A DNA stretch of 64,000 nt, taken from Trichobilharzia szidati. Lineage: Eukaryota > Platyhelminthes > Trematoda > Strigeidida > Schistosomatidae. The stretch's first letter is position 1. The number at the start of each line of letters is the position of its first letter. The notes beneath the pieces were generated by a model that searched no databases, was not told the origin of the DNA, and saw only the letters and a program-made list of their open reading frames with translations. Shown here piece by piece: positions 23,894 through 32,904 of this stretch. A program made the translations under genes and the position numbers. The DNA is taken from the NCBI GenBank assembly GCA_944472155.2, contig OX235271.1:24994977-25058976 (forward strand). The letters run 5' to 3'.

Positions 23894-24465
23894 TTTATTA
23901 AATAACGTATTTTCATACAGATTTAATGTAAACAATTTATCGTCTTACCTCTAGTTTTTTATTCACTTTATAAATTCACATTGGTTAGTCATCCTTCACA
24001 CACTTATTACGTCATTTCAAATTCTGCCTACTTTTTCTGATAATGACTCATCCATCTGCTTCTAAATCACTGCCTACCTGATTGAAACTGACCCTATAGA
24101 CAAAATCACCTAAGCCTTCAAAATAATCAAAATACAAGGAAAAAACTGGTTGCTTCTTTTTTTCACAAAAACTATTGATTTCAGAAGGCTAGTGTGATTG
24201 ACCTTGCACTACCTACTTATTAAACCTATTTCTTAATTCCACGTTTTTGTTGTGTCATTCATCGGTCGATGAACTGAACTCACTTATTATATTCCCATTT
24301 ACTCAAAGTTTTTTCTAGTTTTACTAATCATGCCTTTTCACTCTCACCCTCTTCTTTTGAGCTTCTGACCATATTACACATAAATAAATTCAGGTTGTTC
24401 ATTTATTACCTATCTCGTATTCATAACCTTTACACAACAGACTATTAAACAACATTTGAGTTGAA
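23894..24465. other. No gene recognised
   Basis: AT-rich sequence between the CR1-like tail and PLE-2. Confidence 0.45.
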
Positions 24466-25842
24466 TTGATTTTAAAACACGGTGTTTTATTCTTATTGCA
24501 TGAGAAGATAGTGAAATACAGCGTCAAAGATTTATTTGAATTCGTAGACAAAATAAAAGATAATAATATTCAGGACAAAACTATGATATCTCTGGATATA
24601 ACATCGTTATTCACAAATGTACCTCTAATAGAAACAGTTAATTATATATGTGAACAAGTGGACAAGCAGTCGATAAACATTGGAATCCATATTGAAATCC
24701 TAAAAGAATTGATATTAAGATGTACAATGAATGTAAACTTCAAATTCGGCACGCTTTACAGGCAAGTGGACGGGGTGGCGATGGGCTCCCCATTGGGTCC
24801 CATTCTGGCTGATTTCTTTCTCATTAACCTAGAAAATGGACCTCTGAACAACCTTATCAGTAAGCTCTCATTTTATTGCCGATATATGTATGATACATTT
24901 ATTCTTTGTGATAATGGTTCCGATAGGAGTACAATAATTACTGAATTCAATGAAGTACATTCGGCTATGAAATTCACACGCGAAGAGGAATCCCAAGACA
25001 GAATTGCCTTCCTGGATGTCCTACTTACAAGAAAACCAGAAGGTAGCATAAAAAGAAAGTTACATAGAAAAAGCACTTGGACGGGACAATATACACACTT
25101 TCACAGCTTCGTTCCCATCAAATACAAAAGGAATTTAGTGAAGACCCGTAGCCACAGAGTAAGAGGTATATGCTCTGAAGAAGTAATTAAGGATGAATTA
25201 AGCATGGTATATGATACTTTAATCGAAAATGGTTATCCTGACAAATTTATCAAGAAACATATGACAAAGAAAGCCGAACAGGACTACTCACTGTCTGTAA
25301 ACAAGAAGCCTTTATATATACGTCTACAATTCATGGGCGATATACCAAGCAAGATAATTACGAAAAAATTAAGAAAATCAGTTCAAAGAACTTTTAATGC
25401 TGGCGAACTACATGTATTATTATCTACACGACCGATGGTGCTACCTCGACTGAAAGATGAAGTACCTAGACTAGCCACTTCAAATTGTATCTATCAATTC
25501 AAGTGCGCTTGTGGAGCGAGTTATGTTGGCCGTTGCTCTAGGAACTTGCTTTTTCGCGCTCGAGAACATATCCCACTATGGCTAAGTAAAGATGTAGTTA
25601 AAATTATTAATAGCTCGATATTAGACCATCTGGTGCAAACCGGTCACAAAGCCAGCGTAGACGAATCCTTCTCTATAATATACCGGCTGCCTAACAAACT
25701 ACCAAAGTCGTCGAAGCACCGCATGCTCCAAACAGCAGAGGCTATTGCAGTCCGCCTCAAACAACCAGCGCTCTGTGTCCAAAAGAAACAATTCCAGCCC
25801 CTACTACTGTCCTGGCCCTCAGTAGAGACTATAAACTCATGA
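24466..25842 (+). CDS. PLE-2 RT palm plus GIY-YIG endonuclease (uninterrupted, 458 aa)
   Basis: The first ~15 residues come from flanking sequence; homology starts near EKIVKYSVKDLFEF. RT motif A is at residues 42-53 (SLDITSLFTNVP), motif B at 103-112 (GVAMGSPLGP), motif C at 140-145, motif D at 182-189 (FLDVLLTR). A basic linker (IKYKRNLVKTRSHRVR) and YIRLQFMGDIPS follow. The GIY-YIG domain starts at residue 341 (CIYQFKCACGASYVGR), with the conserved R-A-R-E-H at 364-368 and a C-terminal tail to 458. Motif C reads YMYDTF; the sister copy at 50191-50667 has YMDD, so one catalytic aspartate is lost and this copy should lack RT activity although its frame is open. The start codon is arbitrary because the real N-terminus is truncated. 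Expression is not implied. Confidence 0.8.
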   Translation: MILKHGVLFLLHEKIVKYSVKDLFEFVDKIKDNNIQDKTMISLDITSLFTNVPLIETVNYICEQVDKQSINIGIHIEILKELILRCTMNVNFKFGTLYRQVDGVAMGSPLGPILADFFLINLENGPLNNLISKLSFYCRYMYDTFILCDNGSDRSTIITEFNEVHSAMKFTREEESQDRIAFLDVLLTRKPEGSIKRKLHRKSTWTGQYTHFHSFVPIKYKRNLVKTRSHRVRGICSEEVIKDELSMVYDTLIENGYPDKFIKKHMTKKAEQDYSLSVNKKPLYIRLQFMGDIPSKIITKKLRKSVQRTFNAGELHVLLSTRPMVLPRLKDEVPRLATSNCIYQFKCACGASYVGRCSRNLLFRAREHIPLWLSKDVVKIINSSILDHLVQTGHKASVDESFSIIYRLPNKLPKSSKHRMLQTAEAIAVRLKQPALCVQKKQFQPLLLSWPSVETINS

Positions 25843-26045
25843 ATTTGTACTATTGTTTTTCATAATTCTTCTGACATTCAGCTTATTTTATGTTGATACT
25901 ATTGAGCTGTAATCTACTGATATTATTGATTTGATGTTATTTAAACATTAATGTCGTTCATAAGACTAATTCATTCATTCATTATAATGTATATATAATT
26001 GTAGAACCTGATGATGAATTTATCGAAAAGAGTACTCTTTGTTCC
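24490..26045 (+). mobile_element. PLE-2 Penelope-like element, 5'-truncated
   Basis: Contains the RT palm, linker, GIY-YIG domain and ~200 bp of 3' region, ending in the terminal motif at 25999-26045. The N-terminal RT region is missing. This is the longest open retroelement frame in the window and serves as the reference for PLE-2. Confidence 0.9.
25999..26045 (+). ncRNA. PLE-2 terminal hairpin pair; hammerhead-like candidate
   Basis: Order: GAAC (26004-26007), CTGATGA (26008-26014), TGAATTTATC, GAA (26025-26027), the palindrome AAGAGTACTCTT (26028-26039), T, then GTTC (26041-26044). GAAC pairs with GTTC, and the core and palindromic stem III fit a type I hammerhead. Hammerheads are reported in PLE termini of other animals. 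Against this, stem II does not pair well, and an alternative hairpin GATGA/TTATC is also conserved among copies. Confidence 0.4.
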
Positions 26046-26139
26046 ATGTCTATTCTTTTGAAGACCGTTAGTAGATAAAGAAATGCCGTGAAACATAATA
26101 AGAGTTCAGAGAAAATACCAATCCAGAAATGAATATAAG

Positions 26140-28556
26140 AACAAAAGGTTCAACGAAGAGTCCCTTATCGGCGAATTCATTCACTTAGTTGTACAATCGC
26201 ATTTATATATGATTATTTTGTGTGTGTATTTACATTATGACTGTCAAAGAAAATAGAAAAATTTGTAAGGGTTATTTTTTACCACAATAAAATGTTTCAA
26301 AAATGTGATGAATAATCCACTGGTTACTAGGGAGGAACGGTAAGTATTGACAAGGGTTGTGTAATTTGAAATAGGATTGCAATGAAAGAGCATGCAGATA
26401 CGTGTCCAAAATAAATTATGTAATAGGTAGAAAGAGTAAATAAAGGGTTAGTTACGATAAATATGTTACTAAAAAGTTACACAGAAACTTAAAAAAACAT
26501 TATTAACAAAGAAGTAGAACTTGGAGTTATACTCATGGCAGTATAAGGGGGTGGAGAAGTTTCTTTTGTGTGCATAAATCAGGGTTTCTTATCTGGATCG
26601 CTAAGGCCTCGGTTATACAAGGTAAATGGAAGTTTACCGTTTTTGGGAGGCTTCTTTTGACTTTTAAGATGACTTTGAATCAACTTTCTCTACCTATTGA
26701 GTGAATGGTGTTGAATATGTGCTCAATTATAGCACTCTTTATTGATCCACCGTGTTACCCTTTTGTGGGCAAGCAGGGTAATGTTTTTTGACTCTTTCGG
26801 ATAAAATACGCATCGAATGACCTGTATACCTCGCTCCACATGAGAAGATTAATTGGTACATACAAGTAAAAGCTTTCACTACTCTCAAGTCTGTGTGGAG
26901 GTCAACAGCACTCAGCGTCAACAAAAAGATCCGGATTTTCAACTCCAATGTGAAGTCAGTCAGTGCTACTCACTATACGGATCAGAGACTTGCACTGCGC
27001 GTCATAAAGAGCATCTCAAACAAACTACAGACCTTCATTGACAGTTGTCTTCGCTCAATACTCAAGATCAGATGGCCAGCCAGCCAGAAAAGATCAGCAA
27101 CAGGGATCTCTGGCAATGAGCGAACCAACATAGCAGGAACCGATTGTGAAACGAATAGGCAGGAAGAAATGGAGATGGATTGGCTGGCCATACTCTGAGG
27201 AAACCATCAAGTGACATCACTGGACAGGCCATTGCTCGAGTGGAACCCGAAAGGAAAGTGGCGAGTTGTTCGTCCAAGGGTGGCTTGGAGGAGGAGATGA
27301 AAGCATTTGGACAGACTTGGAGACAGGTGAAGACTCTATCAGAGAACCGAACGCAATGGAGACGCACGGCTGAAACCGTATGTTCCTCTAGGAATTAAAG
27401 GATACAATAATAATAACAGTAAAAGCGGTCAAATAAGATAGTTTGTCTTTGGAGTTGTCGAAGTAGAATGGACAGCTTCAGAAAACCAACCAAAATGTAG
27501 CCGCAGAGAATTTTCTTTTCAGGTCGTTAGATATTCTTCCTATTAGGATATTGGCCAGAAGGTCACCTTTAAACACCACATTCACGTATAGCATCTTCTT
27601 TGGCACAGAGATGGATTATTCTTTGCTGATCTTCGGCTTTGTGTTTATCTATAAAGCGTGGCGAGTAGCCATTCTCATTTTGGTGTCTTCCTCAAAAGGG
27701 TGATTTCCTTTTCTACTGATTCGAGGCTGCAGGTAATACAGATTTTAGTCGCAAAAGACATCATCATATTTCGCTTGCAGTTGATGGGTACCCAACTGTA
27801 AAAGTTTGTCAGTTGACTATTCCATGTAGGCTTTCAATATATTGATCTTTTTAGAATCCCATCAGTCTTCTTTGTTAATTGGACATCCAGAAATGTGACT
27901 GACTCTCTGGTTTCTGCTTCAATTGTAAACTTGATGGATGGGTGGAAGCTACTGAACACCTGAAGGAAATTATTTAGGTCACATTTGTTGTCACAGAGAA
28001 TAAAAGTGGCATCAACGTACCCTTTATACAGAGAGAAATTTTTGACTGTCGATTCCAGCTGACCGTTTCCCAAACATTCCTAAAGGTGAACCCACAGCCA
28101 TACCATCTTGCTGTCTATAAATGGTACCATTGAATGTGAACTGAAAGTTCAAAGTGCATCTAAGTAGAAGTTCTTGTAATTTGGTTGTCAGTATTCCGAT
28201 ATACAGGTCGTCTTCCGAGTACTTGCAAAAAAAGTCTCCGTAATCGGAACATGTATAAAGAGTGATATCATGCGGTTTTCGCCCACTTTCACATCTTTGA
28301 TATAGCCCACGAATTCAAAGGTGTCTCAAAGAGAGTATTTTGAAATTGTTTCTCAGGCAGGCTGTAGGAGTTCTTCCAACCATTTTGCAATTGGATGATG
28401 TAAAGATTTCGACATGTTAGAAATAAGGTTCAACGGAATGAGCTCTTTTATCCAACGAATACATTCGTTCTTTCTCTGATTGAAAAAGAGGGTTGACTTG
28501 ATTTCGTTAAGCGAAAACAAACTCACAAATCCCACACTACCAATCAACAACAACAC
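26140..28556 (-). mobile_element. PLE-5 element, degenerate, split by RTE-2
   Basis: On the minus strand: LHHPIAKWLEELLQPA (28556-28353), FEFVGYIKDV, then after frameshifts an IYRQQDGMAVGSPLG-like RT motif B (~28120-28080), YKGYVDATFILCDN (motif C region) and REsVTFLDVQLTKK (28073-27834). The C-terminal GIY-YIG starts with CMYQLIFSCGARYTGHSMR (26868-26740), with the RTE-2 insertion between. The 3' terminus is at ~26145-26215 (attgtacaactaagtgaatg, then attcgccgataagggactc). Motif C has YVDATF, one aspartate short of YxDDTF. Confidence 0.75.
26865..27426 (+). mobile_element. RTE-2 LINE 3' fragment inserted in PLE-5
   Basis: About 545 bp of the RTE-2 3' end: AFTTLKSVWRSTALSVN, then IRIFNSNVKSV, RVIKSISNKLQTFIDSCLRS and the 3' end tgttcctctaggaattaaag with (AAT)n. 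It is antisense to the PLE-5 it interrupts. A 9-bp TSD, agtaaaagc, flanks it at 26865-26873 and 27418-27426. PLE-5 coding similarity resumes on both sides, so the insertion is younger than the PLE. Confidence 0.9.
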
Positions 28557-29877
28557 GAAATAAACAGCCCGTGACTAGTAAAATTTAAAAAATACTTAAA
28601 TATTTTCTTCTTTAATACTTAGGTTGATTGTCTTCAAAAGTTTTAAATGTGGTCTACTTCTGTGGACGAGCATCCTTATGAAACGTCACTGAGATATTTC
28701 GACAAAAATGGAACCTTGTTACCATACTGACAGCCTGCTTAAATCACGCGGTTACGTGATTTTTCAGCCAACATAATGTATCAAATTCCTACCAGTGCTC
28801 ATTCACTTATGTCTTTCTACCGCAAGATTTTCTCACCTACATTTTTAATTGGCTTTCAATTCACAGCTGAGCATTTTTCGAAAGAGACAAACGTAAAATA
28901 CCATGAGGGCTTGGTTTTCACCTCGTGTCGAACAGTATTGCATGACGCGATGAAGAGTAAATGTTTTGCAGCTGAATACGGTGAGAATTCTGTAGAGCGC
29001 ATAGATATTTTAACTATTATCATTGTTTAAAACAATTATTACATCTTCGATACAAGTTGCTTTCTCATATTATACATTTGCAATAAAATAGTCTGGAATG
29101 ATTCATCAAGTTATTTCCCTCGATAAACTTAAATAACACAGTATGACGTCGTCTGAAAAATATGTTTTTCTTTATTCTTATTACCACTACCACTACTAAT
29201 GACAGAAGGCAAGAGTCAGGCAACATATCATTTATTAAGGAAATCAACGCATATTTATATATATTTTCATGTACATTACTATGGATATTTAAGTAAACAA
29301 ACACAGTCTTCCGATTGGTTGTTTCTCACGTAAAGTTAATCTTTCATCTATTTGTAACTATTTCTTGAATGTCAAATCTTCTATCTGTTAACTGCATCCG
29401 CCTACGCAAAGTCTACTGTGGTCGGTTTTGAATCAATCTTTGTTCACATTTTTCTCACGACAAATCTTGGGAACGTGAATATTGATGTAAATTACTGTCT
29501 ACCAATTTGGCTAGTAGACAGCTCTCATCACACTACTACTTACTTCTGTAAACACTGACTTCTTTTATTTTGTTTGGGTAACCTGTCACATCACTACGTC
29601 ATCAATACCACTTATGTTTGGATTACTCCGTAAATTCCAAAACATTCTTCTCCTAAGAATATACAGTGTCTTTGTTTCCATTATAATCGATTTTTCTAAC
29701 TTTAGGAATAATTTGTGCTTCGTTTCTATTTTCGAAATTTTTATCTATGACTGGTTGGTTAATATGAAGAGTGCTTGTCAGGTGGAAAGAAGTGGCCCAA
29801 ACACCAAACAGCCGTTTCACTCCTTTTGTGAATCGCAAACTAATTTGCTGGCTGAGAATTCGATTCACTAAATTGAT
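28557..29877. other. No gene recognised
   Basis: AT-rich sequence with short open frames only (28776-29030, 29614-29871). Nothing recognisable. Confidence 0.45.
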
Positions 29878-29891
29878 AGTTCCCCGAGTAT

Positions 29892-30094
29892 ATATTTATT
29901 TTTATTTTTTATTTTTTATTACAGCTTGATTCCACACCGTAGTTTTGGTACAAGTATGGAATTTTCAACATGTGATATCAGTAGCCCAAATTTTTCAGGC
30001 CGATCATTGATATCAGGTGTACGTTGGCAGGGGATCGAATCCCGGACCATGTGCATGGTCGACGAGAGTTTCAACAACTGTGCCACCGACGCAC
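29892..30094 (-). mobile_element. SINE2 copy, half of a dimer
   Basis: Complete SINE2 on the minus strand: head ending in tgccaccgacgca, B-box complement gggatcgaatccc, body tcaggccgatcattgatatc and ccacaccgtagttttgg, and tail complement (TTTTA)n at the left. Its head directly abuts the 3' end of a SINE1 copy with no A-tail between them. Confidence 0.8.
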
Positions 30095-30315
30095 GTCCTC
30101 CAGCGGAACATAGGGCTTCAAGCTACAGGCTTAAAGCTTCTGTAGCAGTGATAGTTATTTATTTTCACTGGATGGAATTGCTAGCCTCATACTTAACCTT
30201 CTCTCCTGACCAGTCTTATTAGTGGCTTGGTGAGGTAAAGGAGTGCGTCAGCCGTGGCCGAACCCCAAACCACCTACCTTGTTGGCAAAAATTCTGAACT
30301 GTGCCACCGACGCAC
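30095..30315 (-). mobile_element. SINE1 copy, half of a dimer
   Basis: SINE1 on the minus strand, head at 30301-30315 (gtgccaccgacgcac), 3' end at 30095-30115 (ccagcggaacatagggcttc). The B-box is mutated (ggccgaacccc). An imperfect direct repeat outside the pair, agtttccccgagta (29878-29891) and agttctccaagta (30315-30327), looks like a TSD for the SINE1-SINE2 dimer as one unit. Confidence 0.75.
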
Positions 30316-30327
30316 AGTTCTCCAAGT

Positions 30328-30715
30328 AAATAGTCAAAATTCTGGTGTTTTCAAAACTGATTTGGCTCTGAACTGAGACAGACTGCATAGATCGCTGGTG
30401 AGCTGGACCCCAAACGAGCAAGACAGCCGTCAGGTGTCTCGATCGATTTGATCTGGCTAGCAAACAGTACTGGTCGATGACAGTGTTATCAGACTACTCA
30501 TATCAATCGCTTTCTTCGTTTCCAATTAAAGAAACAACCAGACCACATAATGTGATCTAAGTAATTGCGGTTCTTTAAGGAAACTGGGGCTAAATATCAT
30601 CTCGATCTGTGTAAATTGCAAAAAAAGATGATTATGAATTCAATTGATTTTATTTTTTTTCCCCATAAAATGAACTGACTATTGACATAAAGCATTCCTG
30701 AATTAAGTGACATGT
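30328..30715. other. No gene recognised
   Basis: AT-rich sequence with no motif seen. Confidence 0.45.
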
Positions 30716-30959
30716 ACCACTTCTTTTTATCCTTCACGTTCCCCAGTGGAACATAGGGCTTCAAACTAATGGCTTGAAGTTTCCGTAGCAGTGTTTATTT
30801 TTACAGGATGGGGTTGCTAGCCTCATGCCCAACCTTTCCTCTTTACCAGCATTATTTCTGGCTCAGCGAGGAAAAAGAGTGAGAGGGTCGGGGATCGAAA
30901 CGCGGACCATATTCATGGTCGGTGAGCGTCCTAACCGCTATGCCACCGACGCACCACTT
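30716..30959 (-). mobile_element. SINE1 copy with TSD
   Basis: Full-length SINE1: head ccgctatgccaccgacgc, body gcaaccccatcctgt in complement, 3' hairpin cttcaaactaatggcttgaag, end ccccagtggaac. TSD accactt at 30716-30722 and 30953-30959. Confidence 0.9.
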
Positions 30960-31284
30960 ATAAATCTCCTTATTCAGGTTGGATGCAGTTGATAAAAATC
31001 CTGTGAAAGTAAGTCGAGCTATTTAATCCTGCAAAAGCTGTTCTTACTCCCTTATTCAGATCGTAAATACAGCAGGAAATCGCCTACTTTTTCACTAATC
31101 GTTTTGTGTAACTTTTTTCTTGAGGTTTGTTAAAATCAGTAATAACATGCCAGTTTCAAAATGAGTAATAATCAGTTATGAGACGGCTAAATTCGTTGAA
31201 AAATCAATATAATTTGAATGTACTATGGTTAAATAACTTATTTAGTATAAATAGGGAAAATATGCATTCAGACATCTGGAAAAC
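30960..31284. other. No gene recognised
   Basis: AT-rich flank between SINE1 and the PLE-4 terminus. Confidence 0.4.
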
Positions 31285-32043
31285 AATTGAGCAAAGAATA
31301 TTCTTTTCGATTATTTCTTATTCTGGCTTTACAGTTATGCATATATATTTACATTTTTTTCCCTTCACGTTCCCAGTGGAACATAGAGCCTCAAGCTAAT
31401 GGCTTGAAGTTTCTGTAGCAGTGTTTATTTTTACAGGATGGGGTTGCTAGCCTCATGTCCAACCTTTCCTCTTTACCAGCATTATTTCTTGCTTAGCGAG
31501 GTAAAGTAGTGCGTCGGCCGGGGATCGAACCCCGGGTCATGTGCATGGTTGGCGAGCGTCCTAACTGCTGTGCCACCGACGCATATATATATATATATAT
31601 ACTAAAAATGGATAAATTATAATGAGCATGATATTGTAATAGTAAATAGAATATCAAATAAAATTAAGGAAATTTCCACAACAAACCGAGGATTATGAAA
31701 ACCTTGGTGGCCAGGGAAAAGATGGTGTTTAAATAAACTTCATTTGGATTTATAAGATAGGTTTTTTAATTTAGGTTCCGACAGCCAGCCTCAGCAGCAT
31801 GTAGTAGACGAACTCTTAAGGTAAAGTTGAGATTAGTTAGTATACGGTAGATAACTTTGAAAATCTCGTTCTTGTGTTCTGTATTCACAAGATGATGTCG
31901 AATAGAGCTATGAATGGATTTCATTTGTCTCCTACTTAACCACTGTGCAGGATGGTGTTCAGAAATCCGACGATAAACACCCCTGGTTGTACGACCTATG
32001 TAGCTGGCTCCGCACGAACAGTCAAACTGGTAGATACACATAT
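31285..32043 (-). mobile_element. PLE-4 fragment, GIY-YIG domain and 3' end
   Basis: Coding part (32041-31766): CIYQFDCSCGASYIGR, GVYRRISEHHPAQWLSRR and LVNTEHKNEIFKVIYRI, an intact GIY-YIG core with R and E-H. The 3' region runs left to the terminal motif at 31285-31348, which has the palindrome aaagaatattcttt. A SINE1 copy interrupts the 3' region, and an RTE-1 copy abuts the 5' end at 32041. Confidence 0.8.
31339..31592 (-). mobile_element. SINE1 copy inside PLE-4 3' region
   Basis: Full SINE1 (31349-31582): head ctgctgtgccaccgacgc, B-box complement gggatcgaaccccg, 3' end ttcccagtggaac. It is flanked by gcatatatat on both sides (31339-31348 and 31581-31590); the right side has expanded into an (AT)n run. 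The PLE-4 sequence continues on both sides. Confidence 0.85.
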
Positions 32044-32904
32044 TTATTATTACTATTGTTCCCTTGGGATCCTAGTGGAACATAGGGCTTCAATCGCTCG
32101 TCTCCACTTACTTCTGTCTTCCACTGTACTTTCACTTGCATCCATGTTCATCCATACTGTTTCAACTCCTCTTCACACGATCTCCTCCATGTCACCCTTC
32201 GACGCCCACTCGCCACACTGGACTGATGCGCAATGTCACCCAGTGGCCTCCTCAGCGAGTATACAATCCATCTCCACTTTCTCCTGCATATTTGTTGCTT
32301 GGCGATTGGTTCTTGTTTTGTCTGTTCCCATAGTCTCTCGTTGGTGATTCTTTCCGGCCATCTGATCTTCAGTATAGAGTCAGCGAAGACAGTTGTTGAT
32401 AAAGGTCTGCAACAGGCTGTTGGAAATATTCTTTGTGACCCACTGGCCAAGTTTCTGATCCATATAGAAGAACTGACTGACTTGACATTTGTATTGAAAA
32501 TCCGAATCACTTTGTTGTTGATGCAGGCTGAGTGACAGTGGAAGATTTCCAGATTGGTTTCAGGTTGATGAATGTGTTTCTCGCCTTCCCAATTCTCGCT
32601 CGATTTGACATCCTCGTCTGTTCCTCGTGTAGTTGAGACAATGCTCCGTAGATAAGTGAATGAAGTAACCTCTTTCAAACCCCTCCCGTTGATGGTGATT
32701 GGCGCTGTATGTTGCTGCTGCTGCTGTTGTTGTTGGTTGGTTATTTTCATAACCTCCGTCTTGTCTATGTTCACCTGGAGTCCTGTCTTTGCTGCCTTTC
32801 CGACCAGTTTGTCGGTTTTCGCTTGTAAGTCTTCGATTTTGTTTAACATCAAACATAAATCATCCGTGAAATCTAGGTCTTTTAGGTTCTTCACCAAGAA
32901 GAGG
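32041..32904 (-). mobile_element. RTE-1 LINE, 3' half, frame-intact active site
   Basis: About 860 bp from the RT active site to the 3' end (cctagtggaacatagggctt in complement, (AAT)n at 32041). It is the only one of five copies covering the active site in which GATTTC and GATGAT are separated by 3 nt, so the F-T-D-D box is in frame. Confidence 0.9.
32148..32897 (-). pseudogene. RTE-1 reverse transcriptase C-terminal half (249-aa frame)
   Basis: Reads LKDLDFTDDLCLMLNKIEDL, then VNIDKTEVMKITNQ with a Q8 run, DLKEVTSFTYLRSIVSTT, CHSACINNKVIRIFNTNVKS, RIRNLASGSQRIF, KIRWPERITNERLWEQT and RRKWRWIVYSLRRPL, ending WRRSCEEELKQYG. The frame is open but contains at least two compensating frame slips (for example between the ENWEGEKHIHQ and RIFNTN segments), so it does not encode the native sequence throughout. 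It lacks the endonuclease and most of RT and cannot act alone. Confidence 0.75.

Noticed and set aside
28429..28480. A direct upstream terminal repeat of PLE-5 (aaggttcaacggaatgag resembling aaggttcaacgaagagtc at 26149)
   Set aside because: The stretch translates as the PLE-5 N-terminal coding region, so the short similarity is probably chance.
30901..30952. tRNA gene from the SINE1 head, whose acceptor-like ends (gcgtcgg/ccgacgc) pair in the best copies
   Set aside because: It recurs as the head of many dispersed SINE copies with TSDs, so it is a SINE promoter rather than a tRNA gene.
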